Source: Brucella gallinifaecis
Lineage (GTDB): Bacteria > Pseudomonadota > Alphaproteobacteria > Rhizobiales > Rhizobiaceae
DNA length: 48,430 nucleotides
Assembly: GCF_006476605.1 (NCBI RefSeq)
Contig: NZ_ML636816.1
Location: 1-48,430 of the forward strand
Direction of reading: 5' to 3'
Shown: positions 18,486 to 26,588 of the stretch, piece after piece
Layout: each line of letters opens with the position of its first letter
Numbering within the stretch: the stretch's first letter is position 1
The notes under the pieces: model-generated
The model's database searches: none
Told to the model about the DNA's origin: nothing
Seen by the model: the letters and a program-made list of their open reading frames with translations, nothing else
Position numbers and translations under genes: made by a program

Positions 18486-20002
18486 ATTGGAGCTCCTGTT
18501 GCCTGTCGCGCAGACAACCGATGCAGCGTGGGAGTCAGCGCTGCGGTTGCTTCGCGATAAAGCTCCAATGTATCCGCGAACCAAGCACTGCGCACCGCAT
18601 TTGGATGCAATTCCTCTGTATATGCAGCGCAATTTTTTGCGGCTGTAATCAAGTCAGGGAAAAATCCCAGTGCATGGGCCGCACTGACCGAAGCGCCAAT
18701 GAGCGAGAGATTGTCGCTTTGCGCAACCAAGACTGGACGCGCAAAAGCATCAACTGTGCTTTGCAGCCATAGCGGGTTTTTACAAATACCGCCGGCCATA
18801 ACGATACGGTTGATCGTTACATCGCGTTTTTCCAAAGAGTAGAGAACATTGGCCGAGCCAAGCGCGATTGAGTCAACGGCCGATGCATAAATATCTGCTC
18901 TTCCATGTCCCAGCGAAAGCCCCAGCATTGCACCGCGCAAGTGCCCATCCCGGTAAGGTGTCCGGTTCCCCATCCAGTAATCAAGGGTTAGCAATCCAGA
19001 GCCAGCCTGTTGCGCGACACTGGCCTGTTGAATAAGTGCCCTGTGCTCATCAGCATCCAGACCAAATATCTGACCGCTTAACCAGTTGAGAATGGAACCA
19101 GTAGAGACCTGCCCTGCCTCAACCAGCCAGTAATCATCCACCAGCGCATTGGGATAAGGCCCCCAAAAGCCGTTAACATCGCTATAGCCTGCAAGATGCG
19201 TCAAAAGCACATTGGACGTGCCGCCGATAGCGAGCATCGAGCCAACATCAACTGTATCGGATCCGAGCATACCGATATGCGCGTCAATTCCGCCCTGCGC
19301 AATCAGCGGACAGGAAGTCAATCCAAGCGCTTCAGCCACATGCTTTTGCAAAGCGCCAATGGTTCCGCCAACAGGAATAATGCGCTGCGGGAGTTTAGCT
19401 GCCAGCTCTTCAACACCAAGCTGCGTATAAATTTCAGGAACGAACCGGGATGCAAGAGAATCGTAATTCCATTTGCAGGCTGCGTTCATACGCGAGCCAA
19501 CCCATTCACCTGACAGCTTGAAATTGATGAAATCAAGGGCTTCGCAAATGACGTCTGCCTGCGCATAGATTTCCGGCTCATTGCGCGCCAGCCACATTGC
19601 TTTCGGAACAAGCCATTCCACCGCATCGCCACCACCGCTAAAGGCCATCACGGGATGATCGACCTGTGTGGTAAGATGCGCTTCCGCTGTGGCGCGACAA
19701 TCCATCCATAACAAGGCCGGACGCAAAGGCTGGCCATCCCTTTTGCACACGGCGACAGTTGATGCCGTCGTTGCAGCACAGATTGCAGCCACATCCCGTA
19801 TGCCACTTTGCTCAACAGCCTTGCGACCCGCAACCAAAAGGGCTTCCCACCATTCACCCGGCTGCTGCTCAGCCCATCCGGCGCGTGGATAGGTGGTGTT
19901 ATATTGTACTTCAGCAACAGCAATCATATTGCGTCGCTCAAGGTCATATACACCGGCACGAACGCTGCCGGTGCCAAGATCAAAACTAAGAACACATGTC
20001 AT
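18482..20002 (-). CDS. FGGY-family carbohydrate kinase
   Basis: 506 residues. The phosphate loop FDLGTGSVRAG is at 7-17, the catalytic Asp240 in QGGIDAHIG, and the adenine-side motif MAGGICKNPLWLQ near 390; YWMGNRTPYRDGHLRG is the hinge seen in ribulokinase-like members. FGGY kinases phosphorylate sugars, ketoses or polyols with ATP in the cytosol. GGAGG at good spacing supports the ATG at 20002. It is 51 bases after the GatD-like dehydrogenase gene. With DERA downstream, the product should be a phosphate that can be turned into a deoxyribose-5-phosphate-like aldol. Xylulose, ribulose or glycerol kinase would be too specific a name. Confidence 0.9.
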   Translation of the reverse strand: MTCVLSFDLGTGSVRAGVYDLERRNMIAVAEVQYNTTYPRAGWAEQQPGEWWEALLVAGRKAVEQSGIRDVAAICAATTASTVAVCKRDGQPLRPALLWMDCRATAEAHLTTQVDHPVMAFSGGGDAVEWLVPKAMWLARNEPEIYAQADVICEALDFINFKLSGEWVGSRMNAACKWNYDSLASRFVPEIYTQLGVEELAAKLPQRIIPVGGTIGALQKHVAEALGLTSCPLIAQGGIDAHIGMLGSDTVDVGSMLAIGGTSNVLLTHLAGYSDVNGFWGPYPNALVDDYWLVEAGQVSTGSILNWLSGQIFGLDADEHRALIQQASVAQQAGSGLLTLDYWMGNRTPYRDGHLRGAMLGLSLGHGRADIYASAVDSIALGSANVLYSLEKRDVTINRIVMAGGICKNPLWLQSTVDAFARPVLVAQSDNLSLIGASVSAAHALGFFPDLITAAKNCAAYTEELHPNAVRSAWFADTLELYREATAALTPTLHRLSARQATGAPI

Positions 20003-20053
20003 GTAAAACCTCCCTATACCAACTCCCGATTGGTATATTACCGTCGCTGATGC

Positions 20054-21076
20054 TCAGGGACGAAACATGACTTTAGAGAAAAACATCGATTTGTCAGATT
20101 TGAATTTCTCGAACATTTCCGGCAGTTCAGCGAGATCAAGATCATGGCTGATCATGAATTCCCACTTCAGATCGCCCGCTCCCAGCTTATCCAGTGCCAC
20201 GGTCCATTGCGGTCCCGGATAAGGAGCACCGAATGAATTCCACGAGCCGTGCAACGAGATTTCCTGACGCAAAAAATGCTGAAAGGTTTTGTTATCCAGC
20301 GTGACATCCGATACCGGTATGCCGATGAAGACAACATGGCCGCCCGGAGCAGCCAGTTTCACAGCCGCATTGATTGATGAAGGGTGGCCAGCTGCTTCGA
20401 CAATGATTTCGCAAAGCAAATCTGCGGGGATTTCCTCACCGGGCAAGAATGTATGCGTAGCTCCCGCCTCACGAGCAAGATCAAGCTTTTGCTGTGAAAC
20501 ATCGATTGCAACGACTTCGCTTGCCCCCATCAGTTTCATCCACTGGATCGCAAACAGGCCAATTGGCCCACAGCCGATAACCGCTCCGCGCTGCCCGATC
20601 GTAACGCTGCCCGCTTTCCAGATAGCATGCAGCGCAATGGATGCAGGATCGGTCATTGCGACAGCACGAGGATCGAGATCTTGCGGTGTCTTGAGAAGAT
20701 TTTCGACCGGAACACAGACAAATTCCGTATAGGCACCATCTCTGCGCGATCCAAAATAATCATAATCGCGGCAACGTGAAAACTGGCCTTTTTGGCATTG
20801 ATCGCATTTCCGACAAGGCAACATTGGAGGAATGGCCACCAGCTCACCCAGTGCAAAACCGTCAACACCATCACCTATCTCAGTAATATGCCCGGAAAAT
20901 TCATGCCCGCAGATAATGGGCATCTTATGTGCGCCCTTGATAAGCATACGCGGCAAGTCAGACCCGCAAACACCAACAGACGCAACCCGCAAAATGACGT
21001 GCCCAGGGCGCACCTTTGGGACGGGTACATCTTCGATACGAATATCGCCGGGAGTATATAATACTGCTGCACGCAT
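20054..21076 (-). CDS. zinc-dependent polyol dehydrogenase, GatD-like
   Basis: 340-residue medium-chain dehydrogenase. Catalytic zinc ligands Cys37 (GVCGSD) and His58-Glu59 (GHEF), structural zinc Cys88, Cys91, Cys94 and Cys102, and the NAD loop IGCGPIGLFA near 163. Several segments resemble E. coli GatD (galactitol-1-phosphate 5-dehydrogenase): CGSDLPR, YDYFGSRRDGAYTEF, LRQEISLHGSWNSF and PYPGPQW. It should oxidise a secondary alcohol of a polyol or polyol phosphate with NAD+. It is the second gene of the operon, between binding protein and kinase. Whether it acts before or after phosphorylation cannot be told. Confidence 0.87.
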   Translation of the reverse strand: MRAAVLYTPGDIRIEDVPVPKVRPGHVILRVASVGVCGSDLPRMLIKGAHKMPIICGHEFSGHITEIGDGVDGFALGELVAIPPMLPCRKCDQCQKGQFSRCRDYDYFGSRRDGAYTEFVCVPVENLLKTPQDLDPRAVAMTDPASIALHAIWKAGSVTIGQRGAVIGCGPIGLFAIQWMKLMGASEVVAIDVSQQKLDLAREAGATHTFLPGEEIPADLLCEIIVEAAGHPSSINAAVKLAAPGGHVVFIGIPVSDVTLDNKTFQHFLRQEISLHGSWNSFGAPYPGPQWTVALDKLGAGDLKWEFMISHDLDLAELPEMFEKFKSDKSMFFSKVMFRP

Positions 21077-21186
21077 GGGAAAAATCCTGAGTGAATTTGA
21101 TATTTTACTTGGAACTTTTGGCTGGAACCGGACAAAGGCAAGCCATGCGAGCCGCTGATTTTCAATCCAGCGACCCGGTTTATGCA

Positions 21187-21206
21187 GTGCTCCGGTGAAA
21201 GAGCAC
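21187..21206 (-). other. small hairpin after the binding-protein gene
   Basis: Stem GTGCTC / GAGCAC with loop CGGTGAAA in the 145-base gap between binding protein and dehydrogenase genes. No T-run follows on the minus strand, so it is more likely an RNA-stability or processing hairpin that favours the binding-protein message than a full terminator. Confidence 0.35.
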
Positions 21207-21221
21207 CGACAATTTTAATGA

Positions 21222-22196
21222 TTACTTTGCGAGCGCCTCTGGCCGGTATTCGGCAAACAGACTCTCATGCGGGAATTTGCTCACATTCTCTTTTGTGACA
21301 ACGGCTGTTCCTGCATCTACAAATTTTGGCACGTCTTTCTTAGCTGCCGCCTGAACCGCAACCTGAATGGTCACATCACCAAGATATTTCGGATCATTAA
21401 GCGCCGTTGCAATGTAATGATCACCTTTCGACATTGTCTCAAGGGCTTCCGACAAACCGTCGACACCTGCAACCGAAACGTCACTCCGCCCAGTTTCCTG
21501 CAAAACCTGCAATGCACCAAGCGCCATGTCGTCATTATGTGCATACACAACCTTCACATCAGGATTGGCCTGTAGCAAATCCTGCATCGCAGTAACGGCA
21601 TTTGCCCGTATATATTCGGCATAAGGCCCGGCAACAATTATATGCTTGCTGCCTTCAATCGCCTTATGGAAACCATCGCGGCGATCCATCATAACGGCGC
21701 CGCCGGCATCACCCTGAATTTCAATGATCTTGGCACTTTCAATGCCATCAGCTTTCAGCTTTGCAAGAACAGCTTCACCAACGAGCTGACCCATTTTCTT
21801 ATTATCACGACCAATATGTGCACTCACACCATCGCCATTAACGCTGCGGTCTACTGTGATCACGGGTATTTGCGCACTCACTGCAGCTTCCAGTGAGGGC
21901 ACAACAGCGTCCGGGTTAACTGGATTGATGATGATCGCATCCACGCCCTGCGTGATGAGATCTTGAATATCGTTGTTCTGCTTGCTCACATCACCATTGG
22001 CATCAAGAAACACGAGCGTATTGCCCGAAGCCTTAGCCGCTGCCTCAGCCCCTTCTTTTAACTGAACATAAAATGGCGACTGCAACGTTACCTGACTAAA
22101 GCCGATTTTAAGCCCCTCGGCCAAAGCAAGTGATGGCAACATCAATGAAGCTGAGATGGCCGTGAAAGCCATGAGTATATTACGACGATTGAGCAT
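21222..22196 (-). CDS. periplasmic sugar-binding protein (ribose type)
   Basis: 324 residues with a signal peptide (cleavage after ALA, about residue 26) and the RbsB-type fold: KIGFSQVTLQSPFYVQLKEG, the repeated DANGDVSKQNNDIQDLITQGVDAI segment, IIINPVNPDAV and VVYAHNDDMALGAL. It binds a sugar or polyol in the periplasm for the permease/ATPase pair downstream. GGGAGG precedes the ATG. It is the first gene of the eight-gene minus-strand operon, directly after a promoter overlapped by a long inverted repeat. Confidence 0.92.
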   Translation of the reverse strand: MLNRRNILMAFTAISASLMLPSLALAEGLKIGFSQVTLQSPFYVQLKEGAEAAAKASGNTLVFLDANGDVSKQNNDIQDLITQGVDAIIINPVNPDAVVPSLEAAVSAQIPVITVDRSVNGDGVSAHIGRDNKKMGQLVGEAVLAKLKADGIESAKIIEIQGDAGGAVMMDRRDGFHKAIEGSKHIIVAGPYAEYIRANAVTAMQDLLQANPDVKVVYAHNDDMALGALQVLQETGRSDVSVAGVDGLSEALETMSKGDHYIATALNDPKYLGDVTIQVAVQAAAKKDVPKFVDAGTAVVTKENVSKFPHESLFAEYRPEALAK

Positions 22197-22214
22197 TCTT
22201 TTCCTCCCTAAGAT

Positions 22215-22261
22215 ACTCGAACCAACAAATGTGAATTTAATGCACTTTTGTTGGTTCGAGT
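22215..22261. promoter_or_regulatory. operator: 19-bp inverted repeat upstream of the sugar operon
   Basis: Arms at 22215-22233 and 22243-22261, reading ACTCGAACCAACAAATGTG and CACTTTTGTTGGTTCGAGT, pair over 19 bases with one mismatch around a 9-base centre. The repeat begins 19 bases upstream of the binding-protein ATG and touches the -10 box. It is the best candidate binding site for the SorC-type regulator of this operon; a leader-RNA hairpin is the alternative. Confidence 0.65.
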
Positions 22262-22288
22262 TTTATTCAAGGAAAAGGTTATTGTCAA
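22260..22288 (-). promoter_or_regulatory. sigma70-type promoter of the sugar operon
   Basis: Minus-strand TTGACA (22283-22288), a 17-base spacer and TAAAAC (22260-22265). The -35 is perfect and the spacing ideal. Transcription would start within the inverted repeat at 22215-22261, which is what a repressor-controlled promoter would show. Confidence 0.65.
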
Positions 22289-22753
22289 TCCCCACGATCA
22301 CATCGGGCAATCCAATTCTGATGCAGAATTCACGCAAATACAGAGCTTCGTTCAGGAGTAAGTCCGATCGATTAATTGTATTGGCAAGCCAGCCACCAAC
22401 ATGATCTCCAGCGATGAGTTGAAGATCCTTAAAGAAAAAGCAAAGGTTCGCTTTTTGAGATATTTGACAACGAAATCATCAATCAGAATTGTGCCCAATG
22501 CAGTTTGATAGCCCTGCGGACGTTGACAGCATGATAATTGGCGACCGTTTTGGTGTGCGTGAGCGTGCTGTATTAATTTCTAAATGGCGTGCAAAGCCGA
22601 TATTCCGTAATTAGAAAAAACATATGTCCAAAAAAACCATTTCTGTCATATGTATGTATAAAATAAAGTACGACCAGATGTCGGCAAAATGAATAAAATC
22701 ATTATAAAGAATGCTACAATTGGATTTAAAGTGTTATCCTTATGTTTTCTGTA
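22289..22753. other. 465-base intergenic stretch, possible gene debris
   Basis: It separates the promoter of the sugar operon from the end of the CoA operon. It holds an ACATATG-type repeat (22620-22653). A 38-codon frame at 22498-22614 and an open minus-strand stretch from about 22470 to 22263 both read protein-like but lack a start signal, so old gene remnants are possible. No RNA gene was seen. Confidence 0.35.
22620..22653. promoter_or_regulatory. ACATATG-type inverted repeat (site A)
   Basis: ACATATG at 22620-22626 and CATATGT at 22647-22653, with an A-rich middle. The element and the sequence to its right (TGTATAAAAT) resemble the element at 30405-30436 (TCGTATAACGAT), and half of it resembles the palindrome at 29455-29474. 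It may be a binding site of the IclR regulator at 29517. Confidence 0.35.
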
Positions 22754-22792
22754 TCGCCTGAGCATCAGCACACAAAGTGCACACTCAGGCGA
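22754..22792 (-). terminator. hairpin at the end of the CoA operon
   Basis: Nine-bp perfect outer stem TCGCCTGAG / CTCAGGCGA with an inner GCAC / GTGC stem, starting nine bases after the stop of the GguC-like gene. There is no T-run after it on the minus strand, so it may need Rho or act as a 3' stabiliser. Confidence 0.5.
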
Positions 22793-22800
22793 CTTGGCTT

Positions 22801-23790
22801 TTAAGCGATATCGATTACTGGCATAGAATAATCTGGGTCAAAGCCAATTGTATTTCGTAAGGGCAATCCGAACCCCTGAGCCTCAATTTCAAAAATATCA
22901 CCAACTTTTGTAACGATCCCATCCGCAACACTAAGCGTAGCAGTTCCAAACATGTGAACATGCACATCACCTGGTTGGCGAAACAAACCATACTTGAAAT
23001 GGTGATACTCAAGATTGGCTATTGAATGGCTCATATTGTCTTCGCCCGACAAGAATGGCTTTTCCCAAAAGACTTTTCCCTCGCGAAGAATGCGTGATGT
23101 TCCCTCGATATGGGCAGGAAGGGCACCCAGCCTTAGTTCAGGACCAATGGAACAAGGACGCAACTTGGAATGGGCGAGATAAAGGTAATTTGCTCGTTCC
23201 GTGATATGATCAGAAAACTCATTCGCGAGTGTAAAGCCAAGCCTGCAAGGATTTCCATCCGCATCTATGATATAAATACCGGCAATTTCAGGTTCTTCAC
23301 CTGCATCAAGTGCAAAGGCGGGAGAACGAAGTTCCGAGCAGGGAGCCGCTAAGCAATGTCCGTTACCTTTGTAAAACCATTCCGGCTGGACACCTCTAGT
23401 GCCGGTAACTGGCTTGCCCTGCTCCAACCCCATCTGGAACATTTTCATCGAGTCCGTGAGTACCTCATCCTGTTCAACTCCTGACTTATGCATTGCATCA
23501 CGCGTTGATGCGGAACCAAGATGAGTAAGGCCGGTACCTGTAAGATAAAGATGTGAAGGATCAGGGTGATCGATAGGCGAAAGTAACCGTCCGTCATCCA
23601 GCAACTGCAGGTAATTAATATTTTCGCTCAGACCAGCTTCCCTGATGGTGTTACCTATCCCCTTGCCTGACAAGGATGCAGTGGCAATCGCATAAACAGA
23701 TGTATAACCGTTTACCTTACGGGCAACACCATCATTAACCACGGCCACCGCACGTTCACCGTTCTGGTCTAGATATTGAATCAGATTCAA
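22801..23790 (-). CDS. GguC/AraD1-family protein (FAH-superfamily enzyme)
   Basis: 329 residues, recognised as the GguC/AraD1 family (LYLTGTGLTHLGSA, MFQMGLEQGKP, QPEWFYKGNG, CRLGFTLANEFSDH, KLRPCSIGPEL). Relatives belong to the fumarylacetoacetate hydrolase superfamily, and some are reported as 2-keto-3-deoxy sugar acid (L-arabonate) dehydratases; acidic residues in EPEIAGIYII and NEFSDH would hold the divalent metal. It is the last gene of the TRAP/CoA operon, its ATG overlapping the stop of the preceding gene. A sugar-acid dehydratase beside a CoA-transferase and a MaoC hydratase is an odd mix, so the reaction here should be treated as open. Confidence 0.75.
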   Translation of the reverse strand: MNLIQYLDQNGERAVAVVNDGVARKVNGYTSVYAIATASLSGKGIGNTIREAGLSENINYLQLLDDGRLLSPIDHPDPSHLYLTGTGLTHLGSASTRDAMHKSGVEQDEVLTDSMKMFQMGLEQGKPVTGTRGVQPEWFYKGNGHCLAAPCSELRSPAFALDAGEEPEIAGIYIIDADGNPCRLGFTLANEFSDHITERANYLYLAHSKLRPCSIGPELRLGALPAHIEGTSRILREGKVFWEKPFLSGEDNMSHSIANLEYHHFKYGLFRQPGDVHVHMFGTATLSVADGIVTKVGDIFEIEAQGFGLPLRNTIGFDPDYSMPVIDIA

Positions 23791-24941
23791 CGCTCAAGCC
23801 CTCCCAGTTCAAGCAATCGCTGTCTAGCAACAGATGCATCTTCTCCATTTGCTAAAGATCTTGCGATTGCTTCACCGCCCAGTTGCTGGAATTCGACATA
23901 TCCTTGAAAGCGAGGTCTGATCCAGGCTGCTTCCACAGTTGATATAACGGAACTGAAAAATCCATTATAACGAGCATCCATGTCCGCATCGGTCCATCCA
24001 CAATGACCACCCGGTTGCCCATGATGTTCGGCAACAAGGCTTGCTTGAATGACATCGCTCGCCATATAGCTTGCAAAAGCCAGTGCTGCATCCTGCTGGA
24101 CGCTGTGGCGCGAAATTCCCATAGCCGTACCGCCAATGGCTGTACCGGCATGGTAGGGAACAGCTATTCCGGCAAAAGCTGCAAAGCCAAGACGATTAAC
24201 ATTGTCCGGCTCACCATATGTCGCATAGCCATAAACGAGTGGCGCATAGACAATATCATCGCGGACGGCCATCTGCTCATGAATATCTATACTGTTCCAG
24301 CCCCAAGTTTCCAGCGGTGATAAATCAAGGATCGCACGAACGGCATCATAAGCCTGTGTAAAGCTGTGCTCCGGGATTGCCAGCAATTGTTTATCACTTG
24401 CTTCAACTGGCTTTCCCAAATTCGCCATATATGCAAATACGCTCAGTAGAGCATGTGGGGTTTGCACAGGCGTACCCAGATAAAGCCCTTTACCGCGAGC
24501 TTGCCTGCCAAGCTGCAGCACATCGGCATATGTTGTTGGAAGTTTAGCATTCATTTCAGCTAAAAGATCGTTGCGTACCAAAGCATGCTGGGTTGCACCG
24601 TCGATCGGCAGACCCCAAACATGCCCGGCGAACCGATATGTCTCAAGACTCGGACCAATATAAGAAGAGCTTGCTAAAGCAGATGTCAGCTCAGGCAGCC
24701 TGTCGTCGAGCGTCAGGAAGCATTCGCTCGTGGCAATGGCGCCACAAAAAGGGTGATCAAAAATGACGATGTCATGTTCCTTCGCCACTTGCTCGATACC
24801 CTGATGCTCAAAATCGCTTAAGGGACGGATAACCTGCTCGATTTCTACATTGGGATGATCGCGGCGATAGGCCTGTATTGCTGCTGCAACAGGCGCCGTG
24901 GCGCGCCGGTTATTCCAATTAAGAACAGAAAGTCTGATCAA
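23787..24941 (-). CDS. binding-protein-like protein (SBP family 1) without signal peptide
   Basis: 384 residues with the fold pattern of sugar-type extracellular binding proteins: early YRRDHPNVEIEQV, VWGLPIDGATQHALVRNDLL, an AAFASYMASD helix late in the chain and a Trp-rich C-terminal third. The start is TTG at 24941 with AAGGAGG six bases before it, one base after the MaoC stop. The protein begins MIRLSVLNWNNRR directly with the first strand, so there is no signal peptide and it should stay in the cytosol. It is not next to any ABC permease; neighbours are a MaoC-type hydratase and a GguC-like enzyme. It may bind a CoA-pathway intermediate or act as a sensor or new enzyme; its function is unknown. 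Confidence 0.75.
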   Translation of the reverse strand: MIRLSVLNWNNRRATAPVAAAIQAYRRDHPNVEIEQVIRPLSDFEHQGIEQVAKEHDIVIFDHPFCGAIATSECFLTLDDRLPELTSALASSSYIGPSLETYRFAGHVWGLPIDGATQHALVRNDLLAEMNAKLPTTYADVLQLGRQARGKGLYLGTPVQTPHALLSVFAYMANLGKPVEASDKQLLAIPEHSFTQAYDAVRAILDLSPLETWGWNSIDIHEQMAVRDDIVYAPLVYGYATYGEPDNVNRLGFAAFAGIAVPYHAGTAIGGTAMGISRHSVQQDAALAFASYMASDVIQASLVAEHHGQPGGHCGWTDADMDARYNGFFSSVISTVEAAWIRPRFQGYVEFQQLGGEAIARSLANGEDASVARQRLLELGGLER

Positions 24942-24942
24942 T

Positions 24943-25386
24943 TCAAGCCTCCTTTCTCGTCACAATATGAATGTGGTTGCAGATCAGTGCGAGCGAGTCA
25001 TCCTGCTTGAGAACTTCGACCTGTTCGATCACGAGCCCCTGTTCCGGACGCTTGTGATCGCGTTTTTCGATAATTGTCGAGCGAACACGAATCGTATCAC
25101 CAATAAAGGTCGGCACGATGAAACGCAGGCGGTCATAACCATATGACATGGAATGCGGATTGATGACACTTGCCGCCATACCAATGCCGACACTAAACAC
25201 AAGCGTCCCATGGGCAATGCGCTGCTTGAATGGCTGTGTAGCACACCACGCAGCATCCATGTGGTGCGGAAAGAAATCTCCGGTCTGCCCCGCATGCAAT
25301 ACGATATCGGCTTCAGTGATAGTTCGTCCACTGGTTACATTGGTTTCGCCAATGGCATAGTCTTCAAAATATCGTTCGATAATCAT
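24943..25386 (-). CDS. MaoC-family (hot-dog) acyl-CoA hydratase/dehydratase
   Basis: 147 residues, single hot-dog domain. The hydratase-type active-site region is [12 protein letters not shown] (about 33-44), with Asp37 and His42 in the positions of the catalytic Asp/His pair, followed by [11 protein letters not shown]. MaoC proteins add water across the double bond of an enoyl-CoA, for example mesaconyl- or itaconyl-CoA. It follows the CaiB/BaiF CoA-transferase with a four-base overlap, which fits a pathway where the acid is first activated to a CoA thioester and then hydrated. The acyl group is not known. Confidence 0.85.
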   Translation of the reverse strand: MIIERYFEDYAIGETNVTSGRTITEADIVLHAGQTGDFFPHHMDAAWCATQPFKQRIAHGTLVFSVGIGMAASVINPHSMSYGYDRLRFIVPTFIGDTIRVRSTIIEKRDHKRPEQGLVIEQVEVLKQDDSLALICNHIHIVTRKEA

Positions 25387-26588
25387 CGTGCCGTTTCCAT
25401 TTCGTATTTTTGCTTGAGATATTCATTGTCTTCGCCGATTTTGGGCGCACCTTTGGCGGATCGCAGAACACGGCCATCAATGCGGATCGGGCATCGCGTC
25501 GTGTTAACTTTGGCGCCGGTATTGGTGAAGACGTCCTGCAACATGTCGAGTGCCTTGAACCCCTCGTGCTGCACAAGCGTCGGCCAATCCATAACCTGCG
25601 CACACCATATGTCAGCCGGTTCTAAAATGGCCAACCAGTCGGCCGTCGACCGCTGGACAAGGCGATCCCAGATCAGTTTTTTAGCTTCATCCCGATCATT
25701 AAACATACGTTCGGGATGATCAAATGTCGCCAACTCCGGAATAGACAACAGCTGCGCAAGATTGCTCAGAGAGTTCATAGCAAGAGCCAGAAAGCCATCC
25801 TTAGTCGGATAAATTCCATAAGGTGCGCTAAGATAAGCACTGGCACTCCCGATACCACTTCGCATCGGTCCCTGTCCGTCACCATTTAAGAAAGTGCTGA
25901 AGAACTCGAATTGCAGATCAAGGATGGATTCCATCAGGCTGACGTCAACGCGAGCGCCCTGTCCTGTCACACCACGACGAACCAGAGCGGCCAGAATACC
26001 CTGTGCAAGATGCGCACCTGTCATCATATCAGCAACCGCAACACCGGTGGCGACCGGTGGGTGCCCGCAATCGCCCGTCATCCATGCCAGTCCCGACATG
26101 GACTGCACCAACAGGTCCTGACCCGGCTTATTACGCCATGGTCCTTCATCACCATACCCTGTTACGGAACCATAAATCAGCCGCGGATTGATCATGCGTA
26201 CATCGTCATAACTCAACCCCAACCGCTCTATGACACCTGGACGAAAATTCTGGATCATCACATCCGCACGGCGAATAAGCGTTTTCACATTTTCTACGTC
26301 AGCCGGATTCTTGAGATCCGCCGAGAAACTGCGCTTGTTGCGATTGATTGTATGGAACAGCGTGCTATCGCCATCGACCTGAAGATTTGAGACATAAAGG
26401 CGACGGCTTAAGTCACCGCCTTCCGGCCTTTCAACCTTAATGACATCTGCTCCAAGATCGGCCAGTCGAAGGGCCGCCGAGGGGCCTGCGAGAAACTGGC
26501 TAAGGTCCAGTACGACAAGCCCGGAAAGCGGCAGAACTTGCTTTTCGTCTACTGCAATCGATGCCTGTTTGAAAGATGAGTGCATCAT
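25383..26588 (-). CDS. CaiB/BaiF-family (type III) CoA-transferase
   Basis: 401 residues. Family segments are [16 protein letters not shown] (21-36), [17 protein letters not shown] (43-59), [21 protein letters not shown], and [16 protein letters not shown], whose Asp is the catalytic residue that forms the acyl anhydride. It moves CoA from one acyl-CoA to a free acid. The ATG at 26588 shares its A with the TGA of the restored dctM frame (TGATG), a coupling that fixes the start; GGAG lies just before. A longer frame to 26669 only reads across the dctM end. It is followed directly by the MaoC gene. Confidence 0.9.
   Translation of the reverse strand: MMHSSFKQASIAVDEKQVLPLSGLVVLDLSQFLAGPSAALRLADLGADVIKVERPEGGDLSRRLYVSNLQVDGDSTLFHTINRNKRSFSADLKNPADVENVKTLIRRADVMIQNFRPGVIERLGLSYDDVRMINPRLIYGSVTGYGDEGPWRNKPGQDLLVQSMSGLAWMTGDCGHPPVATGVAVADMMTGAHLAQGILAALVRRGVTGQGARVDVSLMESILDLQFEFFSTFLNGDGQGPMRSGIGSASAYLSAPYGIYPTKDGFLALAMNSLSNLAQLLSIPELATFDHPERMFNDRDEAKKLIWDRLVQRSTADWLAILEPADIWCAQVMDWPTLVQHEGFKALDMLQDVFTNTGAKVNTTRCPIRIDGRVLRSAKGAPKIGEDNEYLKQKYEMETAR

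Noticed and set aside
22263-22473. Open minus-strand stretch of about 65 codons ending LPDVIVGIDNNLFLE
   Set aside because: Reads protein-like but has no start codon with a ribosome binding site, is preceded by two stops, and overlaps the promoter of the sugar operon. At most an old remnant.
22498-22614. 38-codon plus-strand frame (VDSMIIGDRFGVRERAV)
   Set aside because: No ribosome binding site, no neighbour and no family recognised; too short to defend.
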